A stretch of 14,459 nucleotides of DNA from Flavobacteriia bacterium (lineage in GTDB: Bacteria > Bacteroidota > Bacteroidia > Flavobacteriales > Flavobacteriaceae): the NCBI GenBank assembly GCA_030626085.1, contig DAOUPQ010000025.1, positions 1 through 14,459 of the forward strand, written 5' to 3'. The notes beneath the pieces were generated by a model. That model did not search any database. It saw only the letters and a program-made list of their open reading frames with translations, and was not told the DNA's origin. Both the position numbers and the translations under genes were made by a program. Below are positions 1 to 7,052 of this stretch, piece by piece. Every line of letters starts with the position of its first letter. Position 1 is the stretch's first letter.

Positions 1-71
1 ACCAATGTAAAACGAATTATCTATTTTACTTTTAATAATATAAACATAAAACATGTAATGAACTTATTTGT

Positions 72-124
72 TTTGGTAACAGGCAGTCCCGAGTACTCGG
101 GATAACCAGCTGAACTACCAAACC
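72..124 (-). pseudogene. Degenerate tRNA-Asp-like gene interrupted by a palindrome
   Basis: Read on the minus strand, 124-103 matches the 5' part of a bacterial tRNA-Asp as I know it: acceptor strand GGTTTGG, then TA, D-stem GTTC and D-loop AGCTGGTTA. The 3' strand of the D-arm is missing and in its place is the palindrome TCCCGAGTACTCGGGA (102-87). Sequence resembling the tRNA-Asp anticodon arm follows (CTGCCTGTTAC, where tRNA-Asp has CTGCCTGTCAC), so the anticodon would read GTT instead of GTC. After that the similarity stops: no anticodon 3' strand, no T-arm with GGTTCGA, no 3' acceptor strand. A 7-bp stem (TTTGGTA at 122-116 with TACCAAA at 78-72) could still close the remaining piece. 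I read it as a tRNA relic, not a working tRNA. The tRNA match is from memory of the consensus, not a covariance-model search. Confidence 0.6.
87..102. repeat. Perfect 16-bp palindrome inside the tRNA relic
   Basis: TCCCGAGTACTCGGGA equals its own reverse complement. It stands out as GC-rich in a very AT-rich stretch and occupies the place of the 3' D-arm strand of the tRNA-like sequence. No T-run follows closely on either strand, so it does not look like a normal intrinsic terminator. A dispersed palindromic repeat is the likeliest reading. Confidence 0.75.
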
Positions 125-141
125 GTTGCTTTAAGCGGTTG

Positions 142-172
142 CAAATATAAGTGCGTTTTTTATTATGACAAA
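142..172 (-). promoter_or_regulatory. Bacteroidota-type promoter upstream of the tRNA relic
   Basis: On the minus strand TTTG (172-169) is followed after 19 nt by TATATTTG (149-142), an exact fit to the TTTG / TAnnTTTG promoter consensus of Bacteroidota. Transcription would start around 135, about 11 nt before the first base of the tRNA-like sequence, which is the spacing expected for an ancestral tRNA promoter. A short inverted repeat (AACCG 121-125, CGGTT 136-140) lies at the start of the predicted transcript. Confidence 0.6.
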
Positions 173-189
173 AATATTTTTACTTTTTT

Positions 190-1113
190 TTATAAAAACC
201 GTTGTCTCCTTATTAAATATGCTGTTAAAATTTGATTAAACCCTGAATTAATATCTATAGGAACATAATCAATTTTATACTGCATACATTTCATTTTAAG
301 ATCATTAAAATATTTATTTACTGCTTTTTTATAATTTTCTTTGATAGAATCAGCGTATAAATTTATTCTTTCTCCTGTTTCAACATCAATAAATTTTTTT
401 GGTTTTTGATCAAAATCAAAATTGTATTCTAATTTACCTTCAAATGTGTGAAACAAAACAACTTCGTGTTTGTTATACTTTAAATGACGTAAGGCTTCAA
501 ATAATGCTTCATCATTCTTATCAGCCTGCAACATATCTGTAAATAAAAATATCAATGAACGCCGGTGAATTTTCTCTGCAATTTCATGTAAAACTTTATA
601 GGTGTCTGTTGCTTTAATAGATTCTTTTAGCAACAGATCCTGTAATTGCTCCAATAACATCCTTCTATGCTTTTCACTCCCTTTTGCGGGAGCAAAATAA
701 TCTATCTTATCTGTATATAAACTTAAGCCAAAAGCATCCCGTTGACGCTTTAATATTTCTAATAAAGAAGCCGTTGCCATTACAGAAAAACCTATTTTAT
801 TCAATTCTGTAAATTTTGAATTATTGCTTTCTGGAAAATGCATAGATGCAGAATTATCAATAATGATCTGGCATCTTAAATTGGTTTCTTCTTCATATCG
901 TTTTACAAATAATTTGTCTGTTTTGGCATATAATTTCCAATCAATATGCCTTGTGCTTTCTCCTTTGTTGTATAGTCGATGTTCTGCAAATTCAACTGAA
1001 AAACCATGAAACGGACTTTTATGCATACCCGTTATAAAACCTTCAACAACTTGCCGTGCTAAAAGTTCGAGATTTTGAAATGTAGAATAATTGTTAATTT
1101 CGGATAATTGCAT
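190..1113 (-). CDS. DUF58 domain protein (vWA-like, 307 aa)
   Basis: This is a soluble DUF58 protein of the usual Bacteroidota length. The N-terminal hallmark region is clear: HKSPFHGFSVEFAEHR at residues 31-46, then RHIDWKLYAKTDKLFVKRY around 55-73. It is followed by a von Willebrand factor A-like fold with a metal-binding DNSAS motif at residues 86-90. No signal peptide or membrane segment is seen. Family members often accompany a MoxR-type AAA+ ATPase and BatA/BatB proteins in operons linked to envelope stress or aerotolerance; no such partner is in this window. Its neighbour upstream is trxA, with an apparent terminator between them, so it may depend on read-through or on a weak promoter in the roughly 30 nt before its ATG. 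The molecular function is unknown; the family call is firm. Confidence 0.9.
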   Translation of the reverse strand: MQLSEINNYSTFQNLELLARQVVEGFITGMHKSPFHGFSVEFAEHRLYNKGESTRHIDWKLYAKTDKLFVKRYEEETNLRCQIIIDNSASMHFPESNNSKFTELNKIGFSVMATASLLEILKRQRDAFGLSLYTDKIDYFAPAKGSEKHRRMLLEQLQDLLLKESIKATDTYKVLHEIAEKIHRRSLIFLFTDMLQADKNDEALFEALRHLKYNKHEVVLFHTFEGKLEYNFDFDQKPKKFIDVETGERINLYADSIKENYKKAVNKYFNDLKMKCMQYKIDYVPIDINSGFNQILTAYLIRRQRFL

Positions 1114-1145
1114 ATTTTAAAAGTAAGAAATAGTTATTTTTCAAG

Positions 1146-1179
1146 CAAAAAAAAGGTTTGATTACAAAATCAAACCTTT
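1146..1179 (-). terminator. Intrinsic terminator after trxA
   Basis: An 11-bp perfect stem, AAAGGTTTGAT (1152-1162) with ATCAAACCTTT (1169-1179), encloses a 6-nt loop. On the minus strand the stem is followed by a run of Ts (A-run at 1147-1154 on the plus strand). It starts about 22 nt after the trxA stop codon, so it should end or attenuate the trxA transcript before the DUF58 gene. Confidence 0.8.
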
Positions 1180-1200
1180 ATAATTCATATGATGTCCTTT

Positions 1201-1518
1201 TTATAAAAGAACGTCAATCTTATTAGTATAAACTGATTTTGGTGCTACACCTACTTGTTTTTCAACAACTTCTCCACCTTTTATGATCAAAACAGTTGGA
1301 ATGTTTCTTACACCATATTCAGCAGCATATTTTTGGTTATTATCAACATCAACTTTAGCAATAACTATTTTATCACTATAATCTTTTTCAATTTCGTCTA
1401 ATATTGGATGTAGCATTCTACACGGTCCACACCATACAGCCCAAAAATCTACTATAACGGGTTTGTCAGATTTTAATACTACTTCTTCAAATGTTGCATC
1501 AGTTACTTCTATTGCCAT
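1201..1518 (-). CDS. trxA: Thioredoxin (105 aa)
   Basis: A complete single-domain thioredoxin that reduces cytosolic protein disulfides and is itself recycled by thioredoxin reductase. The active site WCGPC is at residues 29-33, the buried acidic residue D24 lies in VDFWA, and the cis-proline is P74 in NIPTVLI. The glycine pair before the last strand (GGEVV, 81-85) is also present. The length is standard for TrxA and there is no signal peptide. The ATG at 1518 gives the expected N-terminus. It lies 135 nt downstream of metF, with its own possible promoter, and is followed by a strong hairpin terminator. Confidence 0.96.
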   Translation of the reverse strand: MAIEVTDATFEEVVLKSDKPVIVDFWAVWCGPCRMLHPILDEIEKDYSDKIVIAKVDVDNNQKYAAEYGVRNIPTVLIIKGGEVVEKQVGVAPKSVYTNKIDVLL

Positions 1519-1556
1519 AATTTTTATTTTTAGTTAATTTTTTCTAATTTGAAATA

Positions 1557-1564
1557 CAAAAATA
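1557..1564 (-). promoter_or_regulatory. Possible -7 element for trxA
   Basis: The minus strand reads TATTTTTG here, fitting the Bacteroidota -7 consensus TAnnTTTG, with a start predicted about 30 nt upstream of the trxA ATG. I see no good -33 TTG at the right spacing, and the region is so AT-rich that a chance match is possible. Confidence 0.35.
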
Positions 1565-1601
1565 AACAATAATTTGAGTTTAATTATTATTGTGAATTTC
1601 T

Positions 1602-1646
1602 TTTTCTTATAATTGTATTAAAATAAGTGATAACCTTATAAGAAAA
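1602..1646 (-). terminator. AT-rich inverted repeat after metF, possible weak terminator
   Basis: TTTTCTTATAA (1602-1612) and TTATAAGAAAA (1636-1646) form a perfect 11-bp inverted repeat with a 23-nt loop, beginning 8 nt after the metF stop codon. The stem is almost entirely A/T and the loop is long, so termination would be weak. Confidence 0.35.
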
Positions 1647-1653
1647 TTATATT

Positions 1654-2610
1654 TTAAAAAACCTGCGAAGCTATTGCTTTAATATTATCTGATTTTCCCA
1701 TTGAATAATAATGTACAACCGGAACTCCGGCATCTAATAATTCTTTAGATTGCTTTGTTGCCCATTCATTACCAACTTCCCTAATTTGTTTGTTATCTGA
1801 GCATTTTTCAATTTCTTTAACCAAATCATCCGGTAAATTAATTCTGAAAACTTGTGGTAACATATTGAGATGCCTCATAATTGATACCGGCTTAATACCC
1901 GGAATAATCGGTACTGAAATTCCAATTTCTCTTGCTGCTTTTACAAAATCGAAATACTTTTTATTGTCAAAAAACATTTGAGTTACCACATAATCTGCTC
2001 CTGCTTCAACTTTTTGAACAAGTCTTCTGAGATCAGCTTCCATACTTGGTGATTCTAAATGTTTTTCCGGATAACCGGCAACACCAATACAAAAATCCGA
2101 TCTATGAGGCATATCGGTTATATCGTGCAAATATTTACCTTTATTTAGATCATCAATTTGTTTTACCAGTTCTGATGCATAAGAATATCCATCTTTGGTT
2201 GGCTCAAAATAAGATTGATGTTTCATCGCATCACCTCTCAATGCCATAACATTATCAATACCCAGATAATGACAGTCAACCAAAACATATTCGGTTTCAT
2301 CTTTGGTAAAACCTCCACATAAAACATGAGGCACCGGATCAACATCATATTTATGCATAATTGAAGCGCATATTCCAACAGTTCCTGGGCGCATACGTGT
2401 AATTTTTCTTTCTAATAATCCTCCTGTTTTCTTTACATAAATATATTCCTCTCTTGAGGTTGTAACATCAATAAACGGCGGTTTAAATTCCATCAAAGGA
2501 TCAATATTATCATATAATTTTTGAATATGTTGTCCTTTTTTAGGAGGAACTATTTCAAATGAAAATAAAGTCTTTCCTTTTGCTTTTTTTATATGTTCTG
2601 TAATTTTCAT
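1654..2610 (-). CDS. metF: 5,10-methylenetetrahydrofolate reductase (318 aa)
   Basis: MetF reduces 5,10-methylene-THF to 5-methyl-THF with FAD as cofactor, supplying the methyl donor for methionine synthase. The single TIM-barrel domain is complete. Residues corresponding to the E. coli catalytic or folate-binding positions are visible: E19 in FSFEIVPPKKG, D127 in MALRGD, and Q211 in TQMFFD. The segment PIIPGIKPV (about 234-242) is also typical. It is slightly longer than the E. coli enzyme, as is usual in Bacteroidota. The ATG lies 3 nt after the TAG stop of the methionine synthase gene, so the two are probably translated together, and their products catalyse consecutive steps. Confidence 0.96.
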   Translation of the reverse strand: MKITEHIKKAKGKTLFSFEIVPPKKGQHIQKLYDNIDPLMEFKPPFIDVTTSREEYIYVKKTGGLLERKITRMRPGTVGICASIMHKYDVDPVPHVLCGGFTKDETEYVLVDCHYLGIDNVMALRGDAMKHQSYFEPTKDGYSYASELVKQIDDLNKGKYLHDITDMPHRSDFCIGVAGYPEKHLESPSMEADLRRLVQKVEAGADYVVTQMFFDNKKYFDFVKAAREIGISVPIIPGIKPVSIMRHLNMLPQVFRINLPDDLVKEIEKCSDNKQIREVGNEWATKQSKELLDAGVPVVHYYSMGKSDNIKAIASQVF

Positions 2611-2613
2611 GTT

Positions 2614-5600
2614 CTATTCTAAATTTGGTGATAACCATTTTTTTGCTTCATCAATTTTCATATTTTTCCTTTTTGCAAAATCTTGCACTTGTTCTTTAGT
2701 GATCTTACCCAAACCAAAATATTTTGACTTTTTATTGGCAAAATAATATCCCGAAACAGATGCTGCCGGCCACATGGACAATCCTTCGGTTAGTTTTACG
2801 CCAATATTTTCTTTAACTTTTAGTAAATTCCAAATAGTTCTTTTTTCAGTGTGATCAGGACAAGAAGGATAACCGGGTGCCGGACGAATTCCTCTGAATT
2901 TTTCTTTTACCAAATCATTGTTTATAAATTGCTCGTCACTTGCATAACCCCAAAATTGTCTTCGCACTTCCTGATGTAAATATTCTGCTAAAGCTTCGGC
3001 CAATCTATCTGCAATGGCTTTTACCATGATTGCTTCATAATCTTGATGTTCAGCCTCAAACTCTCTTGCTAATTCATCCGTTCCAAACCCGGCAGTAACA
3101 CAAAAAGCACCAATATAATCTTCTTTTTTTGACTCTTTTGGCGCAATAAAATCTGCTAATGCAATATTTGCAATACCTGCTCTCTTTTTACCTTGCTGGC
3201 GAAGTGTAATAAAGTTAGCTTTTACGCTTTCGCGGAATGAATTTTCATAAACCTCAATATCATCATTATCAACTGTATTTGCCGGGAATATTCCAAAGAC
3301 AGCTTTTGCTTCCAATAAATTATTTTTAACAATTCTTTTAAGCATCATTTTAGCATCTGTAAATAATTTTGTTGCTTCCTCCCCTACTTTTTCATCGGTT
3401 AAAATTTCAGGAAATTTACCATGTAATTCCCAAGTTCTAAAAAATGGAGTCCAATCAATGTAGTCAATCAACTTTTTTAAATTAATCTTCTCAAAAACTT
3501 TGGTTCCGATAAATTTTGGAGTAGGAATTATTTCATTAACCCAATCAATTTTTAGTTTATTATTTCGAGCTTCAACTAAAGTTAAAAATTCTTTCTTTTT
3601 AGCCCTGCTATAGAATCCCTTACGAACTTTTTTATAATCTTCTTTAATATTTTTTAGATATTTTTCAGAATTTTTTTTGTTTAACAGGTCACCAACAACA
3701 GTCACAGCTTTTGAAGCATCTAAAACATGTACAACACCGTATTTATATTCGGGATCAATTTTTACAGCCGTATGTGCTTTTGAAGTTGTAGCACCGCCAA
3801 TTAATAATGGGACTTTAAAATTCTGACGTTCCATTTCTTTTGCCAAAAATACCATCTCATCAAGCGAAGGTGTAATTAAACCACTTAATCCTATAACATC
3901 AACACTTTCTTTTTTGGCAGCTTCAATAATTTTTTCTGGTGGCACCATCACACCAAGATCTATAATTTTATAATTATTACAGCTTAGAACCACACTCACA
4001 ATGTTTTTACCTATATCATGAACATCTCCTTTTACGGTTGCCATTAATATTTTAGCAGCCTCTGCCCTCCCAACCCCCAAAGGGAGAGCCTTCAATGTTT
4101 TTAAAATAGATTCCAATACAAAATCTAAATTTGTTAAAACATCCTTATTCGTAAATCTTATAACTCTATAACCTTCCGATTCTAACCATTTAGTTCGTTC
4201 TTTATCATTTGCTTTGTTCTCAGGTAATTGATGAATTAATCCGTCTACTTCTATAATCAAATTTTCTCTTAAACAGATAAAATCAATTATATATTCACCA
4301 ATAATGTGTTGTCTTCTAAACTTATATCCTTCCAATTGTTTTCCGTTAAGAACATTCCACAATAAAGACTCTGCTTCAGTGGGTTGATTTCTCATTTTCT
4401 TTGCATGATCCTTTAAAAGTCCATACAAAACAGGATTAGCAGTTTGCCAGTGGTAAGTCCCCTTTGGGGATTTAGGGGCTTCTTTCATCTCTTCAATATA
4501 AGGCGTTAAATAAGCCACTGCTTTTTTCATCACCCTTGCTGATTTTACAACCTGAGGTAAAAACATTTTCCCGGAACCAAAAAACGCTCCAACTACGCTC
4601 ATACCAGTCATTAAATTATTTTCTATTACTTCAACCGGTTCATCAGCATTTTGCCTGGCTTCTTCAATATCTTCAATAATAAAAGCATCAACACCTTTTA
4701 CCAAAGCGTGTGTAATTCTATCTTGTAATGATTTTTTTCGCCATGAAAGATCAATTATTTGTTCTTTTTTTGTTCCTTTAACTGTCTCAGCAAATTCTAA
4801 TAATCTTTCCGTAGCATCATCTCTTCTATTAAGGATTACATCTTCAACATGTTCTAAGAGATCTTTTGGAATTTCATCATAGACCTCTAACATAGTAGGG
4901 TTTACAATTCCCATATTCATCCCCGCCTGAATGGCATGATATAAAAACACCGAATGCATCGCTTCTCTTACAGTATTATTTCCTCTAAAAGAGAAAGATA
5001 CATTACTCAATCCCCCACTAACACTTACACAAGGTAAATTCTCTTTAACCCAGCGAGTTGCATCAATAAAATCGGTAGCATTGGATTTATGTTCGTCCAT
5101 TCCGGTAGCAACCGGAAAAATATTTAAATCAAAAATAATATCTTGTGGTGGAAAACCAACTTTATTTACCAAAATATCATAAGATCGTTTTGTAATTTCT
5201 AATCTGCGTTCGTAACTGTCGGCCTGACCAACTTCATCAAAAGCCATTATAATGGCAGCTGCACCATATCGTTTTATTAAAGTTGCCTGATTGATAAAAT
5301 TCTCTTCACCCTCTTTTAAACTAATGGAATTTACTATGCATTTTCCCTGAGCTACTTGTAATCCGGCTTCTATGATCTCCCATTTTGAGCTGTCGATCAT
5401 TATTGGAACTCTGGCAATATCAGGCTCAGCAGCAATCAAATTCATAAAATCTACCATGGCTTTTTTCCCGTCTATCAAGCCATCATCCATATTTATATCT
5501 ATAATCTGGGCACCACCTTCTACTTGATGACGAGCAATATCTAACGCTTCATCATAATTTTCTTCTTTGATTAATCGAAGGAATTTACGTGATCCTGCTA

Positions 5601-5691
5601 CATTTGTTCTTTCGCCAATATTAATAAAATTACTGTTTTCATCAATGATCAATGGCTCTAAACCCGATAATTTTAATTTTTTACAATCCAT
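2614..5691 (-). CDS. metH: Methionine synthase, folate/cobalamin/activation part with DUF559 insertion (1025 aa)
   Basis: This is the C-terminal three-quarters of cobalamin-dependent methionine synthase; the homocysteine-binding part is the separate gene upstream. Domains in order are: pterin-binding barrel (about 20-285, with NIGERTN at 24-30); helical cap of the cobalamin module (about 310-400); a foreign DUF559 domain (405-544); cobalamin Rossmann domain (about 545-672, with DVHDIG at 556-561, H558 being the cobalt ligand); and the AdoMet-dependent reactivation domain (about 715-1020, with RPAPGYPSCPDHTEK at 936-950). Without the insertion the protein would be 885 aa, close to the 896 residues left when the separate 331-aa part is subtracted from E. 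coli MetH (1227 aa). All key residues are intact and the frame is open, so the enzyme may still work if the insertion is tolerated in the linker. It is followed after 3 nt by metF. Confidence 0.95.
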   Translation of the reverse strand: MDCKKLKLSGLEPLIIDENSNFINIGERTNVAGSRKFLRLIKEENYDEALDIARHQVEGGAQIIDINMDDGLIDGKKAMVDFMNLIAAEPDIARVPIMIDSSKWEIIEAGLQVAQGKCIVNSISLKEGEENFINQATLIKRYGAAAIIMAFDEVGQADSYERRLEITKRSYDILVNKVGFPPQDIIFDLNIFPVATGMDEHKSNATDFIDATRWVKENLPCVSVSGGLSNVSFSFRGNNTVREAMHSVFLYHAIQAGMNMGIVNPTMLEVYDEIPKDLLEHVEDVILNRRDDATERLLEFAETVKGTKKEQIIDLSWRKKSLQDRITHALVKGVDAFIIEDIEEARQNADEPVEVIENNLMTGMSVVGAFFGSGKMFLPQVVKSARVMKKAVAYLTPYIEEMKEAPKSPKGTYHWQTANPVLYGLLKDHAKKMRNQPTEAESLLWNVLNGKQLEGYKFRRQHIIGEYIIDFICLRENLIIEVDGLIHQLPENKANDKERTKWLESEGYRVIRFTNKDVLTNLDFVLESILKTLKALPLGVGRAEAAKILMATVKGDVHDIGKNIVSVVLSCNNYKIIDLGVMVPPEKIIEAAKKESVDVIGLSGLITPSLDEMVFLAKEMERQNFKVPLLIGGATTSKAHTAVKIDPEYKYGVVHVLDASKAVTVVGDLLNKKNSEKYLKNIKEDYKKVRKGFYSRAKKKEFLTLVEARNNKLKIDWVNEIIPTPKFIGTKVFEKINLKKLIDYIDWTPFFRTWELHGKFPEILTDEKVGEEATKLFTDAKMMLKRIVKNNLLEAKAVFGIFPANTVDNDDIEVYENSFRESVKANFITLRQQGKKRAGIANIALADFIAPKESKKEDYIGAFCVTAGFGTDELAREFEAEHQDYEAIMVKAIADRLAEALAEYLHQEVRRQFWGYASDEQFINNDLVKEKFRGIRPAPGYPSCPDHTEKRTIWNLLKVKENIGVKLTEGLSMWPAASVSGYYFANKKSKYFGLGKITKEQVQDFAKRKNMKIDEAKKWLSPNLE
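4060..4479 (-). mobile_element. In-frame DUF559 nuclease-domain insertion in metH
   Basis: Residues 405-544 of the methionine synthase have no counterpart in normal MetH. They contain a full DUF559 domain, related to the Vsr/PD-(D/E)XK nucleases: RNQPTEAESLLW (434-445), YKFRRQHIIGEYIIDF (456-471), LIIEVDGLIHQL (478-489), then GYRVIRFTNKDV (507-518). Candidate acidic catalytic residues are D470, E481 and D483. The segment is exactly 420 nt (140 codons). Removing it joins KE to AAKILMATVKGDVHDIG, a normal MetH linker. Its ends are imperfect inverted repeats, and an Glu-Ala codon pair (GAAGCC and GAGGCT) occurs at both junctions, which could be a target duplication. I see no intein splicing motifs. 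The insertion and the domain are clear; mobility is inferred. Confidence 0.8.
4064..4093. repeat. Left inverted repeat of the DUF559 insertion
   Basis: A GC-rich stretch around the core CCCCCAAAGGGAGAG, lying at the 3' end of the insertion in the direction of translation, where it encodes ALPLGVGRAE. It pairs imperfectly, as an inverted repeat, with 4455-4482; both contain a CCCCAAAGGG core that is itself nearly palindromic. Confidence 0.65.
4455..4482. repeat. Right inverted repeat of the DUF559 insertion
   Basis: A GC-rich stretch containing the perfect 11-nt hairpin core CCCCTTTGGGG (4459-4469), followed by ATTTAGGGGCTTC. It is at the 5' end of the insertion in the direction of translation and encodes EAPKSPKGT. 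Its reverse complement resembles 4064-4093. Confidence 0.65.
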
Positions 5692-5806
5692 TTTTGTATC
5701 ATTCAGAACGAAGTGAAAAATAATTAAAAAATCTTTTCTATTATACCTGAAAGATTATAAAACCTCACAGGAAACGAACTTCGTAAATCCAATATTAAAT
5801 TTTAAC
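5692..5806. other. Spacer between the two metH genes with short inverted repeats
   Basis: This 115-nt gap is much longer than the other gaps in the operon. It holds ACGAAGT (5708-5714) with ACTTCGT (5778-5784), and a local palindrome ACGAACTTCGT (5774-5784). A CCTCACAGG segment (5763-5771) also sits in it. No promoter matching TAnnTTTG and no T-run terminator is evident on the minus strand. It looks like remains of small repeats. Confidence 0.4.
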
Positions 5807-6802
5807 TTATTGTACGGCAATCCTCGGTTTATAATCCTTAACGACTTCAGCTATTGCCTTAATATGATCCGGAGTTGTTCCACAACAACCACCAACAATA
5901 TTCACTAAATTTTTATCTAAATATTCTTTAATCTGCTCTGCCATATCCTGCGGACTTTCATCATATTCTCCAAAGGCATTCGGTAATCCGGCATTGGGAT
6001 GTGCAGATACTGCAAAACTTGTTTTATCAGAAATAATCTGTAAATACGGTGTTAATTGTTTGGCTCCTAATGCACAATTTAAACCAACTGTCAATAACGG
6101 AATGTGCGAAACAGATATCAAAAAAGCTTCAGCAGTTTGACCTGATAAGGTTCTACCGCTTGCATCGGTAATTGTTCCGCTTACCATCACCGGAATATGG
6201 ATTTTTCGTTCAGATTTTATTTCTTCAATAGCGAATAATGCTGCTTTGGCATTTAAAGTATCAAAAACTGTTTCTACTAAAAGAAGATCTGCACCTCCAT
6301 CAATCAGTGCCTCTGCTTGTTGTTTGTACGCAGTTTTTAATTCTTCAAAAGTAATCGCCCTAAAACCCGGATCATCTACCTCGGGTGACATGCTTGCCGT
6401 TTTATTAGTTGGCCCCATTGAACCAGCTACAAACCTTGGTTTTTTGGGCTCATTTTTAGTAAATTCATTAGCAATTTCTTTGGCAATTTTTGCAGATTCA
6501 TAATTTAACTCATACACCAGGTCTTCCATTTTATAATCTGCCATTGCAATAGTAGTTCCCGAAAAAGTATTTGTTTCGATAATATCAGCACCAGCCTCTA
6601 AATATTTTTTATGGATCTCTCTAATTGCTTCAGGTTGTGTAATAGAAAGTAGATCATTGTTCCCTTTTAAAGGAACCGGAAAATCTTTAAATCGTTCGCC
6701 TCTAAAATCCTCTTCAGTAAAATTATATTGCTGAATCATAGTACCCATTGCACCATCTAAGATCAATATTTTTTCTTTTAATATCTCTTCGATTTTTTGC
6801 AT
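5807..6802 (-). CDS. metH: Methionine synthase, homocysteine-binding part (331 aa)
   Basis: A stand-alone homocysteine S-methyltransferase domain, the N-terminal part of cobalamin-dependent methionine synthase; in Bacteroidota this module is commonly encoded separately. Using the start at 6802, the zinc ligands are C243 (in GLNCALGA) and C306/C307 (in VGGCCGTTPDH). The N-terminal DGAMGTMIQ, ADIIETNTF and GSMGPTNK segments are all typical of the family. An upstream in-frame start at 6838 exists but would overlap the DUF2061 gene by 34 nt; the ATG at 6802 lies 2 nt after that gene's stop and gives MQKIEEILKEKILILDGAMGT, the normal N-terminus. The protein must work with the product of the next gene, which carries the methyl-folate and cobalamin modules. 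Confidence 0.94.
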   Translation of the reverse strand: MQKIEEILKEKILILDGAMGTMIQQYNFTEEDFRGERFKDFPVPLKGNNDLLSITQPEAIREIHKKYLEAGADIIETNTFSGTTIAMADYKMEDLVYELNYESAKIAKEIANEFTKNEPKKPRFVAGSMGPTNKTASMSPEVDDPGFRAITFEELKTAYKQQAEALIDGGADLLLVETVFDTLNAKAALFAIEEIKSERKIHIPVMVSGTITDASGRTLSGQTAEAFLISVSHIPLLTVGLNCALGAKQLTPYLQIISDKTSFAVSAHPNAGLPNAFGEYDESPQDMAEQIKEYLDKNLVNIVGGCCGTTPDHIKAIAEVVKDYKPRIAVQ

Positions 6803-6804
6803 TA

Positions 6805-7050
6805 TTAATCTCTTTTCCCCCATTTGATTAAATTCCATATTCTTTCATGAAAAAAATATAGGATCATTTTAGTAAAAACTTCTATACTACCTATTGAAAT
6901 AGCAATTTTTATCTGACCTGTTAAAAAATATGAAATAATGATCGTGTCTAGAGTGCCAATTGTACGCCATGTAATTGCCTTCACCATGCTCCTGCGTTTG
7001 GTTACACCTTTTTTGTAATGATCATTATTTTTATTATTATACAATAACAT
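6805..7050 (-). CDS. DUF2061 small membrane protein (81 aa)
   Basis: A small inner-membrane protein of the DUF2061 family. The recognisable family core is RSMVKAITWRTIGTLDTIIISYFLTG (residues 20-45) followed by IEVFTKMILYFFHERIWNLIKWG (56-78), with two predicted hydrophobic segments around 31-52 and 56-68. Function is unknown. From what I know of Bacteroidota, genes of this family often stand near sulfur-assimilation and methionine/cysteine genes, which fits here. The chosen ATG is 2 nt after the stop of the sulfhydrylase remnant; a later start at M22 is also possible. Its stop is 2 nt before the start of the next gene, so translation is probably coupled. Confidence 0.85.
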   Translation of the reverse strand: MLLYNNKNNDHYKKGVTKRRSMVKAITWRTIGTLDTIIISYFLTGQIKIAISIGSIEVFTKMILYFFHERIWNLIKWGKRD

Positions 7051-7052
7051 TT

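Noticed and set aside
4060..4479. Intein in MetH
   Set aside because: No Hint-domain blocks, no N-terminal Cys/Ser or C-terminal His-Asn at the junctions, and 140 residues are fully used by the DUF559 domain and its ends.
5692..5806. Frameshift or recent break of a single metH gene
   Set aside because: Both genes have clean starts and ends at domain boundaries, and the split is a normal arrangement in Bacteroidota.
6803..6838. Upstream start for the homocysteine-binding methionine synthase part
   Set aside because: It would overlap the DUF2061 gene by 34 nt; the ATG at 6802 is 2 nt after that gene's stop and gives the normal N-terminus.
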